DNA of 64,000 nt from Cherax quadricarinatus (taxonomy: Eukaryota; Arthropoda; Malacostraca; Decapoda; Parastacidae): assembly GCF_038502225.1 (NCBI RefSeq), contig NC_091346.1, positions 10,949,362 to 11,013,361 on the forward strand, written 5' to 3'. The position numbers were made by a program, and so were the translations under genes. The notes below the pieces were generated by a model that was given only the letters and a program-made list of their open reading frames with translations, had not been told where the DNA came from and ran no database searches. Of this stretch, positions 1 to 10,638 are shown one piece after another. The first letter of the stretch is position 1, and each line of letters opens with the position of its first letter.

Positions 1-687
1 TAGATTACTGGGATTTATATCAAGAAGTGTAAGCAACAGAAGTCCAGAGGTCATACTGCAGCTTTATACATCATTAGTAAGGCCTCACCTAGATTATGCA
101 GCTCAATTCTGGTCTCCATATTACAGAATGGACATAAATTCGTTAGAAAACATTCAGCGTAGGATGACTAAATTAATACATAGCATTAGAAATCTTCCTT
201 ATGAAGAAAGATTGAAGACTCTTAAGTTACATTCACTTGTTAGACGAAGAATGAGGGGAGACCTGATCGAAGTGTATAAGTGGAAGATAGGTATTAATAA
301 AGGGGATATTAACAAGGTCTTGAGGATATCTCTCCAAGAGAGAACCCGCAGTAATGGATTTAAATTAGATAAGTTTAGATTTAGAAAGGACATAGGAAAG
401 TATTGGTTTGGAAATAGGGTAGTTGATGAGTGGAACAATCTACCTAGTTGGGTTATTGAGGCTAGGACTTTGGGTAGTTTTAAATTTAGGTTGGATAAGT
501 ACATGAGTGGGAGGGGTTGGATTTGAGTGGGACTTGCACATCGGAGCGTGTTTCTTGGGTGGCATTGAAAGTTGGGTTGGTCAAATGTTTGTTAGTGGGA
601 TGAATTGTAAAGGACCTGCCTAGTATGGGTCAACAGGCCTGCTGCAGTGTTCCTCCTTTCTTATGTTCTTTCTTATGTTCTTATGTG
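1..687 (+). mobile_element. CR1-type LINE, 3'-terminal fragment cut by the window edge
   Basis: This is the 3' end of a CR1-clade non-LTR retrotransposon. It holds the last part of ORF2, a 3' UTR of about 130 bases and a tail of TTCTTATG-type octamers at about 656-687. Short octamer repeats are the known 3' terminus of CR1 elements, which lack poly(A). The 5' side lies outside the window. A second CR1 copy, starting in the opposite orientation, abuts the tail directly at about 688. Confidence 0.85.
2..526 (+). pseudogene. CR1 ORF2 C-terminal fragment (region after the RT domain)
   Basis: The frame is open from base 2 to the stop at 524-526, so the coding part extends upstream of the first internal ATG at 128. 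It encodes the conserved CR1 tail that follows the RT fingers, palm and thumb: the SLVRPHLDYAAQFWSPY block near residues 25-40, then a basic helix-rich region (LHSLVRRRMRGDLIEVYK) and a WNNLPSWVIEARTL block near the C-terminus. No RT catalytic motif is in the visible part. It is almost base-identical to 2131-2654, which points to recent copies of one subfamily. As a truncated fragment it cannot act on its own. Confidence 0.85.
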
Positions 688-2040
688 TCATCGGCGAATT
701 TGCTCATATCACTAGTAATTCCTTCATCAAGATCATTGATATATATTATAAACAACAATGGGCCCAAGACTGATCCCTGTGGAACGCCACTTGTTACTGA
801 TCCCCACTCGGATTTAACCCCATTTATGGACACTCTTTGCTTCCTGTCTGTGAGCCATGATTCGATCCACGAGAGCACCCTTCCCCCAATGCCATGAGCT
901 GCTACTTTCTTCAACAGTCTTTGGTGCGGAACTCTATCAAATGCCTTACTAAAATCTAAGTAAATAATATCAAATTCTTTATCGTGGTCAACAGCCTCAA
1001 AAGCTTTACTGAAGAAAGTTAATAAATTAGTTAGACAAGACCGGCCTCTTGTGAATCCATGCTGAGTGTCATTAATCAAGCTATGCTTATCGAGATGGCT
1101 TCTTATAATCTCAGCTATAATTGACTCTAGTAATTTGCCTACAATTGAGGTCAGGCTTATTGGGCGGTAATTTGACGGTAACGACTTGTCCCCTGTTATA
1201 AAAATAGGAATTACATTAGCCATCTTCCACATATCAGACACTGCACCTGTTTGAAGAGATAAATTAAAAATATTAGTTAATGGTTCACAGACTTCCATTT
1301 TGCATTCCTTTAGAACCCTTGAAAAAACCTCATCAGGACCCGGTGACTTATTTTGCTTCAGTCTGTCTATCTGCTTCACAACCATTTCACTAGTGACTGT
1401 GATGTTACATAATTTATCTTCTTCTGATCCACTATAAAAATTAATTACCGGAATATTATTAGTGTCTTCCTGTGTAAAAACCGAGAGAAAATAATTATTT
1501 AAAATCGAGCACATTTCATTCTCTTTGTCAGTAAGATGCCCATAGTTATTTTTAAGGGGACCTATCTTATCTCTGACTTTTGTTCTATAGACCTGGAAAA
1601 AACTTTTTGGGTTAGTTTTAGAATACCTAGCAACTTTAATTTCATAGTCCCTTTTAGCTTTTCTTATCCCCTTTTTAATGTCCCTCTTAATGTCAATATG
1701 CTGATTCATAAGATGACCCTCGCCTCTTTTGATACGCCTATAAATTCCTTTCTTATGCCCAATTAGATATTTCAGCCTATTATTCATCCATTTTGGGTCA
1801 TTTCTATTTGATCTAATTTCCTTATAAGGGATAGACGTTCTTTGAGCAGCATGTATTGTGTTCAGAAAACTGTCATATTGATAGCTCTCTTCGTTACCCC
1901 AGTCAACAGATGATAAGTGTTCTCTAAGCCCATCGTAATCTGCTAAGCGAAAATCTGGGACTGTTACTGAGTTATCCCTACTATCATACTTCCATTCAAT
2001 TCTACATGTAATTGATTTGTGGTCGCTAGCACCCAGTTCC
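688..2040 (-). pseudogene. CR1 ORF2, inverted central segment (end of endonuclease to RT palm)
   Basis: On the minus strand the segment is open throughout. Read 5' to 3' it begins at the SDHK motif that closes the EEP/APE-type endonuclease. It continues through a basic linker, the RT blocks [31 protein letters not shown] and [12 protein letters not shown] (motif A aspartate), then [13 protein letters not shown], and stops at KFADDT (motif C). The computed frame runs on to 2102, but those extra residues come from the fused plus-strand piece. The open frame suggests a young insertion. It lacks most of the endonuclease and everything after motif C. Confidence 0.85.
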
Positions 2041-2654
2041 ATACAGATTGCGAAAAGGACTTGGGGGTTATGGTAAGCAGCAACCTTAAACCAAGACAGC
2101 AATGCCTAAGCGTACGTAATAAGGCAAATAGATTACTGGGATTTATATCAAGAAGTGTAAGCAACAGAAGTCCAGAGGTCATACTGCAGCTTTATACATC
2201 ATTAGTAAGGCCTCACCTAGATTATGCAGCTCAATTCTGGTCTCCATATTACAGAATGGACATAAATTCGTTAGAAAACATTCAGCGTAGGATGACTAAA
2301 TTAATACATAGCATTGGAAATCTTCCTTATGAAGAAAGATTGAAGACTCTTAAGTTACATTCACTTGTTAGACGAAGAATGAGGGGAGACCTGATCGAAG
2401 TGTATAAGTGGAAGATAGGTATTAATAAAGGGGATATTAACAAGGTCTTGAGGATATCTCTCCAAGAGAGAACCCGCAGTAATGGATTTAAATTAGATAA
2501 GTTTAGATTTAGAAAGGACATAGGAAAGTATTGGTTTGGAAATAGGGTAGTTGATGAGTGGAACAGTCTACCTAGTTGGGTTATTGAGGCTAGGACTTTG
2601 GGTAGTTTCATATATAGGTTGGATAAGTACATGAGTGGGAGGGGTTGGATTTGA
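2039..2654 (+). pseudogene. CR1 ORF2 C-terminal segment of the inverted copy
   Basis: The coding sequence resumes at DCEKDLGV, about 65 residues downstream of the FADDT motif in intact copies, and runs to the ORF2 stop. It contains [26 protein letters not shown] and the terminal WNSLPSWVIEARTL block. The ATG at 2019 lies in the inverted segment and is not a genuine start. The 3' UTR follows to about 2780 and the TTCTTATG-type tail to 2813. Confidence 0.85.
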
Positions 2655-2822
2655 GTGGGACTTGCACATCAGAGCTTATTTCTTGGGTAGCATTGAAAAT
2701 TGGGTTGGTCAAATGTTTGTTAGTGGGATGAATTGTAAAGGACCTGCCTAGTATGGGCCAACAGGCCTGCTGCAGTGTTCCTCCTTTCTTATGTTCTTAT
2801 GTTCTTATGTTCCTCTGAAACT

Positions 2823-4215
2823 TCTAAATTATTAACAAGGGATTCCAGTCAGACCAATTATTAGCTCCATAGGATCAGTTTCATATAAATTATCCAAATG
2901 GCTTGTTGATATTTTGAGCCCTATTGTTGGCAAAATTTCTAACTTTAACGTTAAAAACAACATAGATTTAGTTGATAAATTAAGCTCATTGACTGACTTA
3001 AATGATTTTAACATGGTTAGTTTTGATGTTACTTCCTTGTTTACGAAAGTTCCTGTTGATGATTTATTAAGTTTCTTATCTGAAGAACTCATTAATTATG
3101 ATTTACCATTGCCAGTTCCTACTGTCATTAAACTTATTAAACTTTGCATTGTTGATGCAAAATTTGTATTTAATGATAAGTTTTACACTCAGAAGTTTGG
3201 TATGGCAATGGGAAATCCTCTTTCACCTGTTTTTAGTAACCTGTACATGGAATTTTTTGAAACAAGACTGCTTAACACAATCCTCCCTAATAGAGCTAAA
3301 TGGTTCAGATATGTTGATGATATTTTGTGTCTTATGCCCAAAAATGTAGATATACACAATTTCCTTGGCAAATTAAATAGCTTAGCCCATTCTATAAATT
3401 GTACTGTTGAATTTGAAGAAAATAACTCATTGCCTTTTCTAGATGTTTTAATTATTAAGGGTAATAATGAATTCAAATTTAAAATTTACAGAAAACCTAC
3501 AAGTAACTGTTCCTATGTCCACTGTTATTCTTCCCATCAAGACACAGTTAAACTGTCTGTTTTCTCATCAATACTTTTGAGAGCTTTACGAATTTGTAGT
3601 CCAGAGTTCATAGATGAGGAAATATCCAAAATTTATGAAATAGGTAATGATTTGAAATTCCCAAGAAATATAATTGATAAATCTTTTAAAATTGCTAGAA
3701 ATACTTTTTTACAATCCAAAAAGGGACAACCAGCCTTATTCAACTAAAAATATGTTGGTTCTCCCTTACCATGAAAACTTGGTTGATATGCCTTCTCTTC
3801 TTACGACTTTTAATATTAAAGTTGTATTCAAAAATCTTGATACAGTAAAAAAGCTTTTGATAAAGAATTCCCCCCAAAATGCTGATGGACTCCTTGTAAA
3901 ATTTGCGATGAAGTTTATGGTCAAACTGGTAAAAATCTCGAACTAAGATTAAAACAACATAAATATAGCATTATAACTGGACAAGATTCCAATGCTCTAT
4001 TTATTCATGTAAGATATTTTAACCATCCAATTGATTTTCAAAAAGTTGAGAAAGTAGTATCAAGCAAGACCATGGTCGACAGGAATATAATTGAATCTTG
4101 CTTCATAAAAAGCAGTTTTGACAATAATATGAATATTTCCTTTGGTTTATATAAATTAGATCCATTTATAATTAATAGAATTTGGGAAGAATTTAATAAT
4201 ACATTGGACAAATAA
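2823..4215 (+). pseudogene. Penelope-like RT with GIY-YIG endonuclease, two frameshifts
   Basis: Recognisable coding starts near 2840 with the block IPVRPIISSIGS, followed by SFDVTSLFTKVP (motif A), MAMGNPLSPVFSNLYM, the catalytic YVDD at 3310-3321, NNSLPFLDVLI and FKIYRKPT. These are diagnostic PLE RT motifs. The frame shifts near 3740 and returns to the first frame near 3890. There a GIY-YIG-type module begins (CDEVYGQTGKN, then R and H of the LRLKQH helix) and later the probable catalytic Glu of IIESCF. It stops at 4213-4215. The first GIY tyrosine block is degraded and a stop precedes the RT part at about 2837. It is non-functional as it stands. Confidence 0.8.
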
Positions 4216-4399
4216 TAATTTTTTAAATTTCTTTTTTCTTGGGTAGAATAGTTTGTTGGTGGGTTGTATGAAGGACTTGTCTAGTTCGGCCGGCGGGCCT
4301 GCTGTCTCGCGTCAGGTGTTTCGTTGTTGTGGGATCTGATAGTGAGGTGTGGGCTACCCCTTTATATACCTTCCTTTGATGCTTTACTTTCATTCTTCC

Positions 4400-4445
4400 T
4401 TGATAATGTGAGTAGTCACGAAAGTGCTTGGAAATTCTCTATTCT
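4400..4445 (+). ncRNA. Possible degenerate hammerhead ribozyme at the PLE-1 3' end
   Basis: A helix TTCC/GGAA brackets a CTTGATAAT-like core. A GTGA/TCAC stem with a four-base loop follows, then GAAA and an AGTGCT segment that is nearly self-complementary. The layout matches a type I hammerhead with a very short helix III, known in PLEs. The core differs from CTGANGA by an extra U and a G-to-A change, so activity is doubtful. Confidence 0.35.
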
Positions 4446-4463
4446 TTCACAGTGGTTGTTTTG

Positions 4464-6587
<2,124 letters not shown>

Positions 6588-6730
6588 CTATCGAGCATAG
6601 TAGGGAAGGCATGTACGGCTTGTGTATCAACACAGTAAGGAAGGCACATACAGCATGTCTATCAAACACAGCGTTAAAGGCACAAACATCTTCACTATCT
6701 ATCGAGTACAGTGTGAAAGGTGAATCAAAC
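6588..6730. repeat. Degenerate tandem repeat, about 4 units of 35-45 bp
   Basis: Four diverged units share the skeleton TATCGAGCATAGTAGGGAAGG / TATCAACACAGTAAGGAAGG / TATCAAACACAGCGTTAAAGG / TATCGAGTACAGTGTGAAAGG. Spacing is irregular, which suggests an old array. Confidence 0.5.
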
Positions 6731-6845
6731 TGGTTTATCTATATTAGGTCATTCTCCTCTTCCGCTCACTAGAACATGAAGAATATTCTGTTCTCGGGTG
6801 AGAGATTAGATCCCGTGACTGGCAGTGCTTAGTGCACCTCATATC

Positions 6846-8030
6846 CTGTGGATGTGTGTACTCACCTATTTGTGGTTGCAAAGTTACTAAGTTTATTCGT
6901 TCTCTGCTCCAAGAGCCTTATCGTATCTCTTCTTAAAGCTATGTATAGATGCTACCTCCACTACTTCACTCTCCAGATTGATCCACTTCCTGACAACTTA
7001 ATGAGTGAAGTAATACTTCTTAAAATCTCTATGATTTATCTGAATTTTTAACTTCCATGTGTGTCCCCTAGTTCCTGTGTCCCATCTCTGAAACATTCTG
7101 GCGCTGTCCACCTTGTCAATTCCTCTCAGTGTCTAATAAATAGTTATAATGTTCTCCAAATCCCTCCTGTCCTCCAGCGTCATCAGGTGGGTCCCCTTAA
7201 CCTCTCCTCGTAGGACATACCCTTTAGCTCCAGGAGTAGTTTTGTTGCAAACTTTTGCACTTTCTCCAATTTTTTGACGTGTTTGACTAGGTGTGTGTTC
7301 CATATTGGTGCTGCTTACTCCAATATGGGCCTGACATACACAATGTACAGTGTCTTGAATGACTCCTTACTAAGGTGTCGAAAAGCTATTTTTAGGTTTG
7401 CCAGGCACTCATGTTCCTGCGAACAGGGACACCTCTAAATCGATCCTTTCCTTTGTGCCATTCACATATACAAGAAACAGCACTGGACCTAAGTCTGACC
7501 CTTGTGGGAACCCCGCTCGACACAAGCGCCCACTCTGACACCTCTTCACGTAACAACACATGTTGTGTCTTTCCTATTATTCCCTGATCCATTGCAGTAG
7601 TTTCCCTGCTATTCCTGCCTGCTCCTGTCTCGTGTGGTACTGTGTCCAAAGCCTTACAGTTAAAGAAAATGCAGTCTACTCACGACCTCCCCCCTCCCCC
7701 ACTCTCTCTCTCCTGTCTTACTTCTGTTACTCTTTCGTAAAACTCCAGTAGGTTTGTGACGCAGGATTTCTCTTCTCTAATGTCATGCTGGTTGCCATGT
7801 ATGAGCCTATTGCTTTATAGAAGCTCCATTACTTTTCTGCTAATAACCTTCTACATGGCTTTACATACTACACATGTCAGTGACACTGGTCTGTAGTTTA
7901 CAGCTGCCTGTAAGTCTCCTTTCTTAAAAAATGAAACTGCTTTTACTGTCTTCCACACCTTAGGCGGTTGTTCTGTTTCTGTATATGAACATTGATGTTA
8001 TCGGCACACACAATGTAATTAATATTCCCA
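6846..8030 (-). pseudogene. Decayed CR1-superclade LINE ORF2 fragment
   Basis: On the minus strand this aligns base by base with the LINE copy at 41.6-42.9 kb. It covers the RT region around the GEVSEWA...VSSGVP block (7392-7649, frameshifted) through the post-RT domain and the start of the 3' part near 6850. Many frameshifts and stops are present, and the catalytic FADD motif is not recoverable. It extends toward 8030, where the 52-bp repeat array replaces it. It is an old relic compared with the copy at 41-50 kb. Confidence 0.75.
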
Positions 8031-8038
8031 CCTCCGCA

Positions 8039-8881
8039 CAGTGTCTGCAGGACCCGCACAGTTTCCTGCAGACACTGTGCGGGTACTGTACAGTGTCTGC
8101 AGGACCGGCACAGTTTCCTGCAGACACTGTGGGGGTACTGTACAGTGTCTGCACGACCCGCACAGTTTCCTACAGACACTATGCGGGTACTGTACAGTGT
8201 CTGCAGGACCGGCACAGTTTCCTGCAGACACTATGCGGGTACTGTACAGTGTCTGCAGGACCGGCACAGTTTCCTGCAGACACTCTGCGGGTACTGTACA
8301 GTGTCTGCAGGACCGGCACAGTTTCCTGCAGACACTGTGCGGGTACTGTACAGTGTCTGCAGGACCGGCACAGTTTCCTGTAGACACTATGCGGGTACTG
8401 TACAGTGTCTGCAGGAATGGCACAGTTTCCTGCAGACACTGTGCGGGTACTGTACAGTGTCTGCACGACCCGCACAGTTTCCTGCAGACACTATGCGGGT
8501 ACTGTACAGTGTCTGCAGGACCGGCACAGTTTCCTGCAGACACTGTGCGGGTACTGTACAGTGTCTGCACGACCCGCACAGTTTCCTGCAGACACTGCGG
8601 GTACTGTACAGTGTCTGCAGGACCCGCACAGTTTCCTGCAGACACTATGCGGGTACTGTACAGTGTCTGCAGGACCGGCACAGTTTCCTGCAGACACTAT
8701 GCGGGTACTGTACAGTGTCTGCACGACCCGCACAGTTTCCTGCAGACACTATGCGGGTACTGTACAGTGTCTGCAGGACCGGCACAGTTTCCTGCAGACA
8801 CTGTGCGGGTACTGTACAGTGTCTGCAGGACCGGCACAGTTTCCTGCAGACACTGCGGGTACTGTACAGTGTCTGCACACT
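8039..8881. repeat. 52-bp tandem repeat with a hairpin in each unit (about 16 copies)
   Basis: The unit starts CAGTGTCTGCAGGA and contains its reverse complement TCCTGCAGACACTG after an 11-base spacer, so each unit can form a 14-bp stem. A few units are 49 bp because three bases are missing. The two main variants differ in the spacer (GGACC-GGCAC versus CGACC-CGCAC). All six frames stay open for long stretches; these frames are artefacts of the repeat. The array sits at the broken edge of the LINE relic. Confidence 0.95.
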
Positions 8882-9274
8882 AAAAAAATAGATAGAGGAA
8901 GCTCTGAGTAACACCTGAACTGCGATGTTATCACTGTACTGGCAAGACACCAATTGATTTAGTGACAGTGAATGTGTTTCCTTCTTAGGCTACCCACCCT
9001 CGGTGGGAGACGGCTTATGTGTTAATGCTAAGTACTACTACTAATAATAAAAATTATAATAATAATAGTAAATACAATTATTTTGGAGAGTGCGGTAGGT
9101 TAGATTGAGGACACAGACAAAAAACAGCTTTATAAACTACGTATATAGGATCTGTTTTGCAAACCAAATTAGTCCTCACACCGAATTGCAAGAAAGTGCT
9201 AATTTAAATTGGTATTATATTATGAAGGTACCAACTGCTACTCCCTCTTACATTTTCTTCCACTAACGACGCCT
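8882..9274. other. Unassigned DNA with a possible short decapod repeat
   Basis: At about 8985-9020 a CCACCCTCGGTGGGAGACGGC segment resembles a short interspersed repeat I associate with decapod genomes; this is recognition from memory. It is followed by an A/T-rich (AAT)n-like stretch. No gene is visible. Confidence 0.35.
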
Positions 9275-10469
9275 CCACTACCATCATGGCCACTACCATC
9301 ATGGCCACTACCATCATCTCCACTACCATCATGGCCACTACCATCATCTCCACTACCATCATGGCCACTAACATCATCTCCACTACCATCATGGCCACTA
9401 CCATCATGGCCACTACCATCATGGCCACTACCATCATGGCCACTACCATCATGGCCACTACCATCATGGCCACTACCATCATGGCCACTACCATCATGGC
9501 CACTACCATCATCTCCACTACCATCATGGCCACTACCATCATCTCCACTACCATCATGGCCACTACCATCATCTCCACTACCATCATGGCCACTACCATC
9601 ATGGCCACTACCATCATCTCCACTACGATCATGGCCACTACCATCATCTCCACTACCATCATGGCCACTACCATCATGGCCACTACCATCATGGCCACTA
9701 CCATCATGGCCACTACCATCATGGCCACTACCATCATGGCCACTACCATCATGGCCACTACCATCATCTCCACTACCATCATGGCCACTACCATCATCTC
9801 CACTACCATCATGGCCACTACCATCATCTCCACTACCATCATGGCCACTACCATCATGGCCACTATCATCATGGCCACTACCATCATGGCCACTACCATC
9901 ATCTCCACTACCATCATGACCACTACCATCATCTCCACTACCATCATGGCCACTACCATCATGGCCACTACCATCATCTCCACTACCATCATGGCCACTA
10001 CCATCATCTCCACTACCATCATGGCCACTACCATCATCTCCACTACCATCATGGCCACTACCATCATGGCCACTACCATCATGGCCACTACCATCATCTC
10101 CACTACCATCATTTTCACTACCATCATGGCTACTACCATCATGGCCACTACCATCATGGCCACTACCATCATCTGCACTACCATCATGGCCACTACCATC
10201 ATCTCCACTACCATCATGGCCACTATCATCATTTTCACTACCATCATGGCCACTATCATCGTTTTCACTACCATCATGGCCACTACCATCATCTCCTCTA
10301 CCATCATTTTCACTACCATCATGGCCACTACCATCATTTTCACTACCATCATGGTCACTACCATCATCTCCACTACCATTATGGCCGCTACCGTCTCCAC
10401 TACCATCATGGCCACTACCATCATCTCCACTACCATTATGGCCACTAACATCATATCCACTACCATCAT
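9275..10469. repeat. 15-bp minisatellite, left block (about 79 units)
   Basis: The basic unit is CCATCATGGCCACTA, alternating with CCATCATCTCCACTA to give a frequent 30-bp higher-order unit. The outer part, up to about 10,100, is very homogeneous. The part next to the CR1 insertion carries many variants (TTTTCACTA, TCTGCACTA, ATCGTTTTC). No stop occurs in several frames, which creates long spurious repeats such as MATTI, MVVAM or HDGSGDD. The right block of the same array lies at 14,647-15,682. Confidence 0.95.
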
Positions 10470-10638
10470 AAGAACATAAGAACGAAGGAACACTGCAGAA
10501 GGCCTACTGGCCCATGCGAGGCAGGTCCAAGTCTCCTACCGGCTTAAGCCAATGCACCCAACCTAGTCAGGTCAGGTCACATTGACTTAAGGGAGGAACA
10601 CGGCAACCGACCTGGTAGCACAAGCTATCAGGTCTAAC

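Larger units (their letters stand above)
688..2813 (+). mobile_element. CR1 LINE copy with inverted 5' segment (twin-priming structure)
   Basis: Two pieces of one CR1 element lie head to head. Bases 688-2040 carry the ORF2 region from the end of the endonuclease to the RT FADDT motif on the minus strand. Bases 2039-2813 carry the downstream ORF2 region, 3' UTR and octamer tail on the plus strand. The pieces meet at about 2036-2041 with a few bases of microhomology. The segment between FADDT and DCEKDLGV, about 65 residues in intact copies, is missing. This is the arrangement expected from twin priming during target-primed reverse transcription. The outer edge abuts the octamer tail of the previous CR1. 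Confidence 0.75.
2814..4462 (+). mobile_element. Penelope-like element (PLE family 1), frameshifted
   Basis: The element encodes a PLE reverse transcriptase fused to a C-terminal GIY-YIG endonuclease, the domain order that defines endonuclease-bearing PLEs. It begins right after the CR1 tail, without the N-terminal RT part, so it is 5' truncated. The coding part ends at 4215. A 3' region with a hammerhead-like fold near 4400-4445 follows and runs into a (TA)n tract. No target-site duplication was found. Confidence 0.8.

Noticed and set aside
8039..8881. CRISPR-like array (regular repeats with inverted repeats)
   Set aside because: Units are contiguous with no unique spacers, the genome is eukaryotic, and no cas-like gene is near.
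8019..8911. Cysteine-rich repeat ORFs (RVLYSVCRTGTVSCRH) that look like a small secreted repeat protein
   Set aside because: They arise from the 52-bp hairpin repeat and are present on both strands and several frames.
9204..10493. 429-aa minus-strand frame of [10 protein letters not shown] repeats and parallel MATTI frames
   Set aside because: Translation of the 15-bp minisatellite; all frames are stop-free by composition.
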